In this document: piece by piece, positions 24,063-37,243 of the stretch
Layout: each line of letters opens with the position of its first letter
Position numbering within the stretch: position 1 is the first letter of the stretch
From: Rhyzopertha dominica
Lineage: Eukaryota; Arthropoda; Insecta; Coleoptera; Bostrichidae
Reading direction: 5' to 3'
Assembly (NCBI GenBank): GCA_025024175.1
Contig: QCXZ01000064.1
Coordinates: 5,766,001 to 5,830,000 of the forward strand
Length of the DNA: 64,000 nt
Notes under the pieces: model-generated
What the model saw: the letters and a program-made list of their open reading frames with translations, nothing else
Told to the model about the DNA's origin: nothing
Database searches by the model: none
Translations under genes and position numbers: made by a program

Positions 24063-25182
24063 ACTCATATTTTTGCTCTCGATATTTCTTTACTATTTAT
24101 AAAATCATTTCTTAATGCGTAGTTGATTTTTGTGTTATTTTGTATAGTTACACTTAACTAGTACATGTTTCAGTTTTATCAAAATCCTTATAATGTAATT
24201 GATATATTTGCGTTCTGATTCCATATGAACATTGCCTTGATTTGTTTATCTTTAAATTTCCTTTCCAGAATTCCAGATTCTATTGTAGCTCTCTTTCATT
24301 TCTTGTGGATATCATCAGATTATCAGCAAATATGGAAAGAATTATTGATACTGGTCGCACATTTCTATAGTCTATTTATAGCTTGCTGACTTCATTTTTT
24401 ACTTCTTTTGCTACGTTGTCTAATATTATATTATTAGCATAGTTAAAAAAGCACTGCACTTAATATTTTACAATGCGTTTTTGTTTTGTCATGTTAGTTC
24501 TAACATGACTTCTTGTGCGTGCCAGTTAAAACGAGCCACCTCGTATAATGTTTGATTTCGGATATGAATAGGTGAAAAGAAACTGAAATGAACCAAAAAT
24601 TTGTCATATTGTTCGAAATTGCAAAGATTTAAAATCAACTGCAAAATTTTACGCACACAAGACTAACAACTAAAAAGCATAAAATAATTATTCAAATAAA
24701 AACTAATTTTTAATTTCTCCCAGTCCCATGCAGATTCCTAAGCCCATACAGATTGTCCAGAAAATTTATAATTATGAATGTTTTTATAAATACGAAAATA
24801 CTTGTAAGATTTACAACAAAAACCGTTGGCCGTTCGCAACAGATAACGGATGCATGAATATGCGCTCCATGTCTTTTGCTTAAAATCTTCCCTAGTTATT
24901 AAAAAATTCCTAATCACAAAATTTCTGGTCTATCTGTAAGGGGTTAGGAACTTGCTTTGGATTATAAATCTGTACGGGCTAGGAAAAATTATTTTATACT
25001 CTTTTTGGTACAATTTAAAGACGTGAAAAATTAAAAATTACTATTTATTGGAATAATTATTTTGCAAATAAGAATAGAGAATTGAAAGACCTGCCAACTA
25101 GGAAATAGTAACTATTATCATCGAGATGTGTCCCCCTAAAAAATTGACGTGTTCAAATTTTTTTCTGAGAACACCACAGTTA

Positions 25183-25330
25183 CACAGGGTTTCTATAAAT
25201 AATTCATGCAACGCAGGCGACGTTGGTTTCTAAATTCTTTGTGCCGCCTTTTTGTAACTGCTGCCAAGCTACAATAAGCACAATATACGTCAACTGTCAT
25301 ATACTGTACTGATAGCTACAAAAGTGATGG
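25183..25330 (+). mobile_element. partial MITE of the CAGGGTTTCTATAAAT family
   Basis: It shares the terminus and the block TTTGTGCCGCCTTTTTGTAA followed by CTGCTGCCAAGCTAC with the copies at 39840 and 40195. Only the left 150 bp remain. Confidence 0.6.
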
Positions 25331-25744
25331 TTTTATAAAGATTTTCCAACAATTACGGCTCTATTTTCCTTTCAAAGGTAAGTAATAACAATAACTTGCA
25401 AGCACGAAACTACCCAAGATTAATATACATGCACAACTATGTTTGCCATAACCCCATTTTGTTGCAATCACAGACATGGCTTTATAAATATAATTATTTT
25501 CAACAAATTTTCAACAAGTTTGCACTTCTTTTATAATTAGCATTGCACTACCAAATTTGAGCCGTTTACTATTTCTAAGTTAGGAGACTTCCCTGGAAAA
25601 TATACGGTAGTGCATCTAACATCACTGCCACTTATTTACCTAGTATAGATCCTAATTCCCAACTGTGAATTTTACCATTGCGACAGGCTAAAAACATCTT
25701 CTAGTTGCTCACAGTTCAATTTAACAGGTTTACTCTAGTGATAA

Positions 25745-26896
25745 CCACGGTATAGAAGAGTAGGTTTCTAAATCATTTGAACAGTCAAAATCCTGACATA
25801 AAATTTACTATGGAATTACAAAGCAATGGTAGTTTACCTTTCTTGGATGTCGAAATTTACAGAATAAACACTGGACAGCTAGGACACAAGGTTTACAGAA
25901 AACCTACACACACAGATAGATATTTACATGCCACATCTCACTACCCTCCCTCTCAAAAGAATAGTCTTATATGGACATTATGTGTTAGAGCACAAAGAAG
26001 AAAAAAGAAACATATCATCTTAAATCAGCGCTAGTTAGAAATGGTTATAGCAATAATAATATTTGGTCAGTTTTCAATAAAAGTGCTCATTTAAATCAAG
26101 TAAATTCATAGCCAGAACAAAGTAAATTGAAGTTGAGTGTGCCTTATGTACAAGGCCTTTCTGAAAAATTAAAGAGGATGCTTAGAAAACATTACATTTT
26201 AGTTGTTGATAGTATATATAATAATTTAGTTAAAATTTTAAGTTCTACTAAAGATAAAGTACATTCAGAGAGCGAAGGTGTTTACAAAATTACTTGTTCT
26301 TGCGCCAAGTGTTACATAGGTCAAACAAAAAGAAAAGTAGGTACGCGTTTGAAAGAACACATACGTGCTATTAGGCTGCAACAGAAGATAAATCTTCCGT
26401 AGCTGAACACTCTTATTTGATTAAACACATGATTGACTTTGACAAAACAAAAATTTTACATAGAGAAAAATATTATCACAAACGTTTAATAAAAGAAGCT
26501 ATAGAAATTTGTAGGAATGCTAATAATTTTAATAGGGATTATGGGAATTTGAGTTAGGTGACATTTGGAAGGCTATTTTGTAGTTATCTTTTAACAAGTA
26601 GTTCGTGTATATCTAGTAGGTAGGTAGTTGCTTTTTCGTCGTTAGGTTCTTCTTTATCAGGTTGGCACGTTGTTTCTATGACGGTTCGCTTCCTTGGTGA
26701 TTTGTTTATTTACTGCCAGAATTTTGTTTGAACTTGTGTCAGNCAAATTTTGAGGTTCTTCGTCTTTGACAAAGATTACAGGTGTAATCGAAATCGANAT
26801 GTCACTCATAACTTTTTGTCAGTGTTNTCAAGAGAAAGCGATCTTTCCGAGAAAATATTATCTTACATTATGGGCGCTGAAAGCATNTACCCTCGT
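25745..26896 (+). mobile_element. Penelope-like element family A, copy 1 (5'-truncated)
   Basis: Two broken frames remain. The first (25777-26034) has SLPFLDVEIYR and RKPTHTDRYLHATSHYPPSQ, the conserved region after the YVDD box of Penelope-like reverse transcriptases. The second (26127-26402) holds the GIY-YIG endonuclease signature GVYKITCSCAKCYIGQT followed by RLKEHIRA. The 3' non-coding end (26560-26896) matches the terminal arms of the copy at 44219-45824, including the hammerhead-like GATTACAGGTGTAATCGAAA near 26773. Frameshifts and a few N make it non-functional. Confidence 0.8.
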
Positions 26897-26954
26897 AATA
26901 ACCTAAAAGTTATACGATGACAAGTATCAAGTATCTGTCAAAGCAATAGTTGTG

Positions 26955-26983
26955 TTCTTCTTCTTCTTCTTCTTCTTCTTCTT
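26955..26983. repeat. (TTC)n microsatellite
   Basis: About nine TTC units in intron sequence just past the Penelope-like copy. Confidence 0.9.
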
Positions 26984-27953
26984 TATGTTTGTCTAAGAAT
27001 CTTTCATAAAGGTACTTTTAGTACCATACTGAGCAGTGCTATTCCCCTGTAGTTCCTGCTTTCCACAATTTTACTAACAAATTGTACAAAAAAAATCAAA
27101 CCAGCATTTTATGATTACCTGCTGTGACCTCGTGTTCAAGAAGTTAAAAATCGACCAGATTCGCGATGTTCATCAATACATACTCTTCCCTTCTTTATCC
27201 AAAACCAGATCAGATTCAGACACGGAAGGGTTGACTAGATTGCCCGCACCAACCTCTACCATCGGCATCCTCTGATCAATACTGCGGTCTGTACGGCTGG
27301 ATCCGGCTTAACAAAGGCGCAAGCGAGGAGACAAATTCCATTAAATTATACGAGCTGTGAGAGGATACATACGCTGCCGGTCTTCATAACCCCTCTCACT
27401 CCTCGCCGCGATTTCCATGGTATCATTCATGAAGATGTAATTAACAGAGACATTACTATAGTATGGTTGCGGGTGAAACCAGCTTGATAAATCACTTCAC
27501 AAAGAAATTAAATGGAGCATGAGTTCTTTGATAGACTGAAGCTGCAGTTGCTCAATAGGATAGAACTTGGATCAGTGTTTGACACTAGCTTTAGGATCAT
27601 TATTGGTTGGTTGTGAGACTTTAATGTCTGATACCCCGAAAGAAACCGAAAAAGAAATGATTTTATCGTTCTGTTTTGTTATTAAAGGAATTGAACAAAA
27701 ACTATACAAATCTGGCAAGCTTCCTGAGATATAAACTGCAATTCGTTCAACATGAGAAAGGGAGTTCAGACATTTTCAATAAACGGACTCGAGTTGAACA
27801 ATATTAGTTATTAATTATATAAGGGAATTAAGATCCCTTTAATCCATGAGAAAAGCAAAAGTGTATACCAGAAGGAATTGGGTTATATCACTTTTTTTAA
27901 ATTACGTAAAATGAATCTTGAAGAATTTTCAGGTCTGAAATTCGAATCTTAGG
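26984..27953. other. intron sequence, one GC-richer patch
   Basis: No gene was recognised. The block 27220-27440 is somewhat GC-richer and free of repeat motifs. The rest is AT-rich. Confidence 0.4.
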
Positions 27954-28966
27954 AGTCACCGCCAAAACGCTTAACAAGGTTATTCAACTCGTGACGTCAA
28001 ATGTCATGTAAACATTACCGAGGAGCGTGCTATTTAATGGTGTAGTATCATTTTCGTATTGGAAAAGCTTTTGTGTGGTGTTTATTGAAAGGACGGTGTA
28101 AGAGGTCGCACCAAAAAGTGGTTTGTGTAGTTTTACAAGCATCTATTATGTATGGAAGACAAAACAAGTGTTGTTTTGTACATGGTTATAAAAGTACTTC
28201 AGTCAGTACAGCTAACAAAATTTTTGTAACCGTTCCTTAAAATTATCAACGTATGAAAAAGTTGTTTAAGGCCCCTAGACGTAAGCCGAAATCGCAAAGT
28301 TTGTTTTTCTGTTGTAAAGATCATCTTAATTCTTACTGTAAGTTTTATTATTTTTTGGGGTTATAAGTGTTTACCATTCAGTTTCCATTTTGTTATAGCT
28401 TGAGGAGGATATGAAAAATTATATGCGTTTTAAGTTGATATAGGGAAATGTTATAATAAAGAACGATGTTGTTCCCCATATATACGACTGTTAGCCAGAC
28501 CGGAAACGAGTCGCAAGAGCCCTGAAAATAAATGGCAATTTAAATTTATTCTGACCTCTAAAACAAATGTCAAGTTTAGGGTACATTTTTGATTCTTACA
28601 TTTTTATGTTTACAAATAGTATGTTTCCAACAACCCACTGTGATCAAATTATCAATGTTACGTTATATTGATAAAAAGTTCACTTATNCTGTAGCTTTTA
28701 CGTTCCTCATCTCCGCCGCGTTGAGCCGCTCGTCGCTGTATACAAATTCCATAACAATGAACATGCCTTCAGAAGTCATAACTCATAAGTATTTCACTTT
28801 TTCTTTGCGTATTTTATTTCGCTTATCACAAAATGAATGCAAACAACAAACTGATAAATTGACGGGCTGAGACTGACGCGTGACGCGCTGACCCAAGATG
28901 TAAACAAGCGGCCATTTACAAGACACGTGACGTAACGGCCAATATGTTCGCGTTTTGGCGGTCCCT
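27954..28966 (+). mobile_element. relic DNA transposon with THAP-domain coding fragment
   Basis: The ends are inverted: left AGTCACCGCCAAAACGC, right (inverted) AGGGACCGCCAAAACGC, each followed by more GC-rich subterminal sequence containing GTGACGTC-like words. Inside, from an ATG at 28148, the frame reads MYGRQNKCCFVHGYKSTS, has one stop after about 30 codons, and continues in frame to RRKPKSQSLFFCCKDHL. This is the layout of a THAP (C2CH) DNA-binding domain. The expected second cysteine is a tyrosine (HGYK instead of HGCK), so the zinc site is broken. P-type transposases carry such a domain; no catalytic part remains. Confidence 0.6.
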
Positions 28967-30464
28967 TTAAATATTCACATTTTTAATATTAAAAATACAC
29001 CATTTTTTTCTAATTTATAAGCTGTCACAGCTGTTTTGTGAATTAGATGCTACCTATTAATATGCACTTTAATAAAATAGAAATACATGGCATATACCCA
29101 ATTGGTGAAATTCGACCACTGGCGAAAAAAGAAGCTTATGAGAAGGATTGAAAGTGCACAAAGAAATATGGTAAACTTATTTTATATTTTGAAAGCCCGA
29201 TCAGGAAATTATAAACCAAAAAGGGCAAAGATACTGGAGTGAAACCAAATCGAGGAATTTTTGAAAAAACAACAGATAAGGAATATTTACAATTAAATTT
29301 ATACATCTATTTTCTTCCTTACAGATTACATGAATTAATTACTTGTATGCACTTATTTGGGATACGAAAACAAACATTTAAACAACTTTCACTATCTTGG
29401 AAGAAGCTTTTTCAGTCAATGCTGTAGAAAATACATCAATCTGCTACCTAAACCTACCGGTGGGAGATTTTTTCTTGCAATATATGATTGGAAAACGTAC
29501 TACACAACATTTGGCCAGTGCTGGGGCCAACATTACCACTGTGAAGCTGAAGAAAGATGTAGTGATTATCAGTAGTTCTCACTCACAATAACATCGCACT
29601 GGAGAAATTCGTATTTTCCTTCCTGGAATTGTAATAGCAATAAGGAAAAATGAATAAAGCTGAGGTAAATGGTAAAATATGTGTATGAAGTCACAAAACA
29701 AAACAAAAAAACTAATAGGCATAGCAAGGTGGACAAATTAAAAAAATAAACTATACCAACCGAAGATTTACTAAAACAGAAACACCCAAAATATAAGGAA
29801 AAAACATTTTGAACTATAACAGAAAAACCATAACTTTATAGTCAGGCAAAAGTAGCATTAGTGCTCAATTTACCCAACAACAAGATGTGTATGTCTACCC
29901 TACATAATTGTAGTCATCACGATACAATAAAGATCATTTCCAGATAGCGTAATCATAATATTTTTAGAATCCCTAGTGAGTTACCAATACATCATTTCGA
30001 CCTAAATTCCAATGCTAGTTTTTCCTGGCTTTTTTCAAGATATTTATCCATCTAGAGTATTTAAAAAATATATATCAAAAGCTAACTTCTTAAAACGTCA
30101 AAATCGTGTTTCAATCTGATTTAAAACAAAACATTAAACAATATGACCTCCTGCCATGCTCGTAATCAGATCCGGATAAAAATTAGCAAACTGGATCAAT
30201 TTGTTCTACCAACGTTGGAAAGAGAGAAGCAGATGGAGGGATTAGCAATAATCCCCGGCATATGGAGTTAGGTAGAATGCTCGTCCCTGATTTGCATAAA
30301 ACCAGATGCAAATAAGGGTTGAACCCCCCACGTATACCCTTTGGTTTTCAGACAGTTATAAAGTTGGCGTCGCGAATGCAGATTTTCGGTTATTTAATAC
30401 AGAACCGCCAGTATCTGTTATATCCAATCCATTAATCAACATAATTACTAGGACATACTGATAT
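28967..30464. other. intron sequence with an unrecognised frame near 29240-29590
   Basis: Overlapping frames of 62-72 codons at 29239-29591 (one containing YLNLPVGDFFLQYMIGKR) look slightly more coding-like than their surroundings. I do not recognise them and see no splice context. The rest is AT-rich and empty. Confidence 0.4.
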
Positions 30465-33250
30465 TTAGTTGGCCTGGACACTTTCCAGTCAAAAAAATTT
30501 AAATTTGGTTGTTATCGTAACAACCATAGTGTTTTATAAATGAGTTGTCAAATTTTGGCATCCTGCGAATTTTTGAAGACAGCATGTCTGAGAAAGAGAT
30601 AAATTTTGATAAAAACTAGTTTCGGTCAGTTGTTAAGTATGCATTTTTGAAAGGGTTACATGGCAAAGAATTTTTTTCTGATATGGTAGAAATCTTAGGT
30701 GATCGGTGTCTCGTATACTATTAAAAACTGGGCTGTGGAATTCAAAAGAGGAAGTTATCTACCTCTCAGGAAGACCAATTTCTGTAACTACTCCGGAACT
30801 ACTTCTGACGAGACCGAGATTAGCAAAGTCTCGTCTCGAGACCTAGATTAAAGTACCCGAGACCCATACGAGACCGAGACTGAACATACGAGACTTCGAG
30901 AGTCTCGTTTTTTTTACACAAATATATGTATAAAAAGGTGGGATTAAATTGTTTACACTAGTGACGATGATTTCAAACTTGACACTTTTAAATGTAAATA
31001 ACACAATTATCATATTCTTACCCATTATTTTAGGTCACTAAATTAGCACAACATACTTTAATTATTTACCTAATTCTATTACTTACATGATTTTAGTAGT
31101 GTTTTAATTCAAGCAGTAATAAAATAGTAAGCGGTAAAGCTCTGAAGATTATATAGTGAGTTTTTATCTGAAAGACTTTACATGTTTACAGGAACAATAA
31201 ACTACTAGTCAAGTACAAGTACTAGGGCTATAGAAAAAGCAAATTTTCAGAAATGGCTTAAAAGCATATTATAAAATATTACCTGCACGTCTATGCAATA
31301 TCCTCAAAAACAGCGAAAATATTTACAGTGTAACTACATATTGTGCCAAAATTCACGCAACATTAAAAGCCTTTGCAAGGATAAGAATCAACATACGTAA
31401 TAATTTGCAGGAAAGGCGATGCTTTCAGTTTAAAAATCTTTGATTTATGTTTGGTGAATAAAAATGTTACCTGAATAAAAATGATAAAAATAATTACATG
31501 TTTGTTTCGAAATATAAGCACAACGCTTTTATCAAACTAACAAAATAATCCACTAAACATTTTTATTCGGTTTAGTTTGTAGAACGAACAAAAAATTGTT
31601 TGATGTAAATTCAAGAAGCATTAAATGAATGTTTAAAATAGTTTTTGAAATGAATGAAATGAAAAGATTTGTTAATAAATGCTATATCGGTGTTCCATAG
31701 CGCACAGTGGCGTGGCATATAGCATCGATGTATTATAATGTATTGTAATTTGTAATTAGTAGTTTTTATAACCAATGGTCAATGGAAATACAGCGTACAT
31801 GATGATTTTAGTATTAACCCCTATAACTTTATTAAAAAAGTACCTTTAACTAACCTATACGTTTGTAGATCGAGTAAAAGTTATATACGAAGACGTGATA
31901 AAATAATCATGTTTGTGTAGGTAGATACTTATATCAGAATAGTGCTAGACAACATTTTTTTAAACATATTCTTCTACGATTCTTATAAAACATTGGTTCT
32001 ATATTCGGCGACGTAAGAAAGTATTTTACAAGAAATAAACCAGACAAGACAAATGTAAAGTGTAAGAATTAATATCAATTTCTTCTAAATAATTATAATT
32101 GTATGATGGAAGTAGGTAACTAAATTTTGATTTCAGCTACAGCGCACTTGGTTTTAATTGCACAAAAAGCATTGTTAGATTCAATCTAATATTTTGGCCT
32201 GAGAAATGATTAATAAAATACAATAATACAGTCAAATCAACTACTATAATTACTACGAAATCAACAAGCCATCTTGCGTAGGTACATAAATACTATGAAG
32301 GCTATAGCGCAATACATGAATTTGTATGCATTTTGTTGTCAATTATGACCAAGTGTGATGGAGCAAATAGCAAAATTTAGTTACTTGCATGATCAACTTG
32401 ATACCATTATTTATTATTAATGAATATATACAAAAGTAAATACTTTTTAAATCACTGTAAGTAAAAATGTTATAAGAATCTGATAAATAATGGTCATTTT
32501 GACATATTTATGCCAACACAAAAACATTTATCGCATATAATTTTAATGCGGCTTCTAAATGTATTTGGTGTGCTGCACTGTTAATTTAAAAGAAAAAGTT
32601 AGAGATGACAAATACCGAAATACCACCCGTAACCACCACCGCGTAGCTGTAGAAGATATATGTCAAGATATTTACGATGCGTTTTAGTTGTAAATATATC
32701 TAATATCGCATTTGATGACATTCTTGTAAAAGGAACATATCGGGATCAAAAATATTAGGATTACCACCACTTATCAGAANACCCGAGACTCTCGTCACGA
32801 GACCAAAGAATTCATGCATTTCCGAGACCGAATCACTACGGAAAATATTGATTCTATCCATAATATGATTTTACAAGATCGACGAATTGGGCTCAAACAA
32901 ATAGTAAAAACATTGGACACTTCCTACCAGCGTGTGTTTCATGTTATTCACCATGAAGAAAGGTTTCAGTTAAGTCGAAAAAAATGTGCCGTCGTTTTGA
33001 AGATTGCCCAAACCTTTTGGATCGCAATGCCACTTATAGGTGAAACATGGATCCATCACTATGACCCAGAAGACTAAAGAGTAATCTAAAGAATGGAAGC
33101 ATTCCGTATGCAAAAGTCGTCTGGCAAGGTTCTTGTTTCAGTTTTCCGGACAAAAATGAGATAAGATTTCCACAAATGATCAAAAAGCAAGAACATAAAG
33201 ATGGTTAATGATAATGTATTTCTAACGTACGCCAATGGGAAATCTTGATA
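30465..33250 (+). mobile_element. mariner element (DD34D type), dead and split by a 2-kb insertion
   Basis: The left terminus TTAGTTGGCCTGGACACTTT is mariner-like. An ATG at 30584 begins the HTH region (SVVKYAFLKGLHGKE, DMVEILGD, then NWAVEFKRG in a shifted frame, then SVTTPE). The frame resumes after the insert with NIDSIHNMILQDRRIGLKQI, TLDTSYQRVFHVIHHE, and the catalytic region WIHHYDPED. The residue just before ETW, normally the first catalytic Asp, is Gly here (GETW). A SGKVLVSVF-like piece follows before the element dissolves near 33200. It is antisense to sbb. Confidence 0.75.
30798..32834. mobile_element. 2.0-kb insertion with CGAGAC-repeat ends inside the mariner
   Basis: The insert interrupts the mariner reading frame between its PE and NI codons. 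It is bounded by a near-perfect 8-bp duplication (ACTCCGGA at 30790-30797, ACTACGGA at 32835-32842). Both ends are crowded with the hexamer CGAGAC or its inverse GTCTCG: at least eight times in 30808-30910 and several times in 32782-32830. The 1.9-kb middle is AT-rich without an ORF. An 8-bp duplication and subterminal hexamer repeats suggest a non-autonomous hAT-like element, but clear terminal inverted repeats were not found. Confidence 0.5.
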
Positions 33251-35040
33251 TTAGAGTATTTCAAACAGATACTTCTGGCTTGTCAATTGAGATTTGTTGA
33301 ATTGAAATAACAGTTAAGATTACGAAAACCTATATTAATTTTTTACCAGCATTTCACCATGCCACCCTCATTCATTACTCCGTTCACNCTTTCATCCCTC
33401 AGTAAGGGCTTGCTGAACACTTGGTTTCAATTTGTCTTCATCATTTTGAACATTCAGACTGCTCACTCCCCTTTTTCATCGCGGTCGCACCACCCCCATA
33501 AAATAAAACCGCCGATACTCTGGCATCATCAACCCCTTTCACATGTTATGTAATCCGACCACGAAAGCGTGCTATGTGAAGGTAATTTGTATGAGAAGGG
33601 TTATTGTTTTTTAACGGCCGCCGAGCGCAGCCTGCATGTTGGTGTCACGAGATTGAGTAATTTTCTTTCATTATCTTCAGATTGCCGTTGTGAAGTAGAC
33701 ATGCAATGCAACAATGTCCTGTACATCAGCTTTTGTCGCTAGTCAACAATGTAATGGATCTTTATGCCTGTGATGTGCAACTGTACGTGTAAATATAGCA
33801 CAGAAAAAATTCATCCACAAGAGAGTACTTCCAAAAACCTATTTCCAGCAATCCTCTAGAAATCGTTTTTTAGAATTGACTGAAGTTGAACAGTACTGCC
33901 TATCTAGCAGAGTTAATTAAACAAAATGTGGCCCTAACATATTTTAATTTGTAGCATACAAGTGTTATAATCTAACAATTGTTAGGATAATTCCAATATC
34001 AAACATACGAGCGTAACTAATTGTATATTACAAGTTGTATACAAAGATCCACAATAATTACAAAAGAACCTTTCTCTCTTGACTCTAACAATGTTCTCCC
34101 AGTTTTCCGTCTTCTAAAATCTAATCTTAATTAATTAACCCACTCCATCTCATCCAATCAATTACATTCAAACTATCAATAATGTTTTTCAGTCATGCCT
34201 CAAATAGCATTCAAGATCACAAAATCACACCATGCATACCCATAAGTTTTAGCTCCACTGTCATTTCTTGAACTTTCATAACGCACTTCACAGCAGGGCA
34301 CGTCCGCCCGGACAAACTTTACTTCTTCGACCGAAAAACTTTTGTTCAACAACTGTAACTATAGTTGCAAGCAACAATCTATGAGACTCATTATACGAAC
34401 AGCCGATTACCGCTCACAATGGTTTACAAGTATTACCTGAAGCTGTCGTAACTAACAGACGGGCCCGGCACGTTCCATTGTTTTGCAGCGGAGTGGACCG
34501 TATCGAAAAACTGTGTTTAGGCTTTTTTAGAATTTTTTTCCGTAAACATAAATCAATGAGCATTATTTGCTATTATTATTTGAACTACAAATATTTCTCA
34601 TCTAATAGCTTTTAATGTAGTATTCTTTCCTAATTTAATGAGTAGTATCTATTTTTATAACCATGAATGGAAAACAATTTCAATGCGGCAGCCCATACTT
34701 TCTAATTTTTGATCGCGGTGTGCAATCGTTCTCTGCCCTGTTTCTTCACAGGTTAAAATTTTCTTTTAATCCGGAAGGTCATAAACTAACTTAGTTTCTA
34801 CCTGTATATTTTTGGAAATAAGAAGAAATCGGAACTATTCTACTCCTACTATAAACGGTATTGAAAGCATATGTGTTTACTTATATTTTAAAAAGTTTTA
34901 CAGCATATAAGCGTACCAAGTGCAATATTTTTTACTTATCAAGGCATACCTACATATATGCTTACATTTAGTTACTTATTAAGAGGCGTTTGTGACAAAT
35001 ACATTTCGTAGGGAAACTGGTCAAACAGATTTTTGCTGAT
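33251..35040. other. intron sequence, nothing certain
   Basis: AT-rich, with a slightly GC-richer patch near 34290-34500. CTAACAGACGGGCCCG near 34452 loosely mirrors CGCGGGTCGCGCCAGTTAG near 35840 and might be an end of the element holding the DDE frame that follows. That is weak. Confidence 0.35.
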
Positions 35041-35606
35041 TTTAAACCGATTATCATTCTGATATGAATGTGTTTGAAAATTGGTTCAAAAACATTTTAT
35101 TGCCCAAATTGCCACCAAACAGCGTCATAGTAATGGACAACGCTAGTTACCATTCCGAGCAACTGGATAAAATTCCAAATACAACAACTAATAAGGCAAC
35201 CATTCAAGAGTTTTTAAGAAAAGAAGATTTTTATTTCGAAGAGGACTACACAAAAAAACAATTGTTGGAAGTTTCGAAGAAATTTAAAATTGACATTCTC
35301 GCTTGTGAATGTGGACACACCATTCTACGATTACCCCCATATCATTGCATTTTCAAGCCAATTGAAATGATATGGGGGCAGTTGAAACAAAGAATTCGAC
35401 GGGGGAACACCGTTGGAAAATTTAGCAATGAAATGCTGCTTAAAATTAGACACGAAGCTGAAATAACAAGTGTCGATGCATGGAGAAATTCAGTGCGGCA
35501 TGTACTGGACACTGAAAGTCGGTACAGAGCGAATCATGTACAAAAATTAATAATAGAAGTTAATTGTGATTTTAGCAGTAACAGTGATAGTGAGTATTTT
35601 TTTTAG
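35041..35606 (+). pseudogene. transposase C-terminal catalytic domain (DDE superfamily), 5'-truncated
   Basis: A 180-codon frame from the ATG at 35064. The preceding bases still code for a few family residues (DYHSD before MN) before a stop, so the true N-terminus is lost. VIVMDNASYHS holds the second catalytic Asp and LPPYHCIFKPIEMIWGQLK the Glu, about 75 residues apart. This is an unusually long spacing for the Tc1/mariner/IS630 (DDE_3) group. The end (NSDSEYFF) looks like a natural C-terminus. The first Asp and the DNA-binding domain are missing. Similar proteins are common in insect genomes as transposon leftovers. Confidence 0.7.
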
Positions 35607-36560
35607 TTTGTGACTCTTGTAATGTGCTTATTAACAAGCTGTAATAAACTTAATCGATACCGTGTATACATTTTATTGTGTACTATTGTAAATTTTTTCT
35701 AACAAATGTAAATATTTTTCTACTTACTAATTTGTATGTTTTTATATTAAGTTTGTATAAATTCGTTATGACATGCAAAGGCTTTTATTTTATACATCGG
35801 AAAATTTAAACCCAATAAAGTATCACATAAAAATAGATCGCGGGTCGCGCCAGTTAGCCTCAGGTCTGCATTAAATAGAATTTGTTATAAAAGCTTCTAT
35901 GTTTTATTGATTGCTAAATTTACACAACTAACAAATTTCGAAAATTTATAGTGGAAAAGTTAAAATTTTAGCCAACAAGATTTTTTTGAATACGGCCCAT
36001 TTAGCGAACTTTAAAGCGTGCCACTAATCCCAATAGTCTAGGACGGCCGACCATAAGGTTGTAAAAACCCTCTGCATAAGTCAGTCTCCTGGATCGTTGC
36101 TTGATACTTTAACCCAGTAACCCTTGCTTACTACCGCATGCATACTTTCTAAAATACAAAAATATTTAAGACAATAGCATCGATATTTGGTGGTGTTTCG
36201 CTCATGAATCTAAATTTTTGTGAAAAACTACACAGAAGGCTTTCTTGGATCAGATTTTTAATGTTCTTTTGTTAAATTTCAATACTTTATTACAACGGAT
36301 AAAATCGTTATCTTTCGTTAACAATTCTATCAGCACTTTAAGTAGTCCAATAAAAGTACAGAGAAAACGATAATGTACAGAAGATTTAAAAGTTAAATAT
36401 GCATATTGGCAGCCCATTCATCCTGGTGTAATTTCGAAATCCATGTTTCACATACATCAATCAAACCAAATTTATCCTCTGTACGCTGTTATTGAAACTT
36501 CAACATGAATTCCACGAATAATATCACTATCGCTATTATTGGTATGATACGTATTTGCCA
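35607..36560. other. intron sequence, nothing recognised
   Basis: AT-rich intron without supported features. Confidence 0.45.
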
Positions 36561-37243
36561 ATGTCGATTTAGATTTGTGTGGTATTTGCACTTTTTGGTG
36601 CCTGCACTACATGGCCGTGTTATTGGCATTACGTCAGAAATCATGTGAATTTAATTATAAATTCCCGGCTAATTTCTCTAAAAAAACAAATACAGCAAGA
36701 TGTAAACGTTTGGAACAAAATTCATAGCTCGATTTATCCTATCCATCTTCTAGAAAATAGCTCGTAGAGAAATCGATGAACCTCTATGCCGAAGTGAGAA
36801 GGGGACCCAATCTACTGAAGCTAAATATTCTGATGATGATGTCGCCATTTTCATCATTCGGAAAAATAAAATAACTAACGCTAACACTAGCTCCAAATAA
36901 AGGAATAAGTACTAATTTTGTGGAAGTTGCCTGTGAAAATAGTAGTTTTGTGAAGCCTACTGATGAGGGATTATATTTGATCTGAAATAAAACTCGGTCC
37001 TAAGCCATGATGGAGTGACGACCAAGGACATAAAAAACTTGAAAGTTAACATTATACAATTTCAACTAAATTAGATATTGCTTTTTTAAGAACTGGTATA
37101 TTTCAAGATGAATTTAATGTAAGTAAAATATGTCCAATTTTTAAATCTGGGAGCAAAGAATGTATAAATTACTATAACTCATGGCAGTAAAGTGTCTTCT
37201 AAAAAATTATAGAGAAAATAGTTAAAAAAAATCTTCTTAATAG
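36561..37243 (+). mobile_element. LINE fragment (end of endonuclease to early reverse transcriptase)
   Basis: Across frameshifts the plus strand reads LRTGIFQDEFNVSKICPIFK followed by SGSKECINYYNSW and KIIEKIVKKNLL. This matches the G.FP...K.A...PIFKSG....NYRPIS......K..EK motif order of jockey-type reverse transcriptases. Upstream (36579-36767) weak similarity to the linker after the endonuclease is possible. It ends where the DD41D mariner copy begins. Confidence 0.5.

Noticed and set aside
29239..29591. Overlapping 62-72-codon frames, possible small gene
   Set aside because: No recognised domain, no splice context, and three overlapping frames of equal quality.
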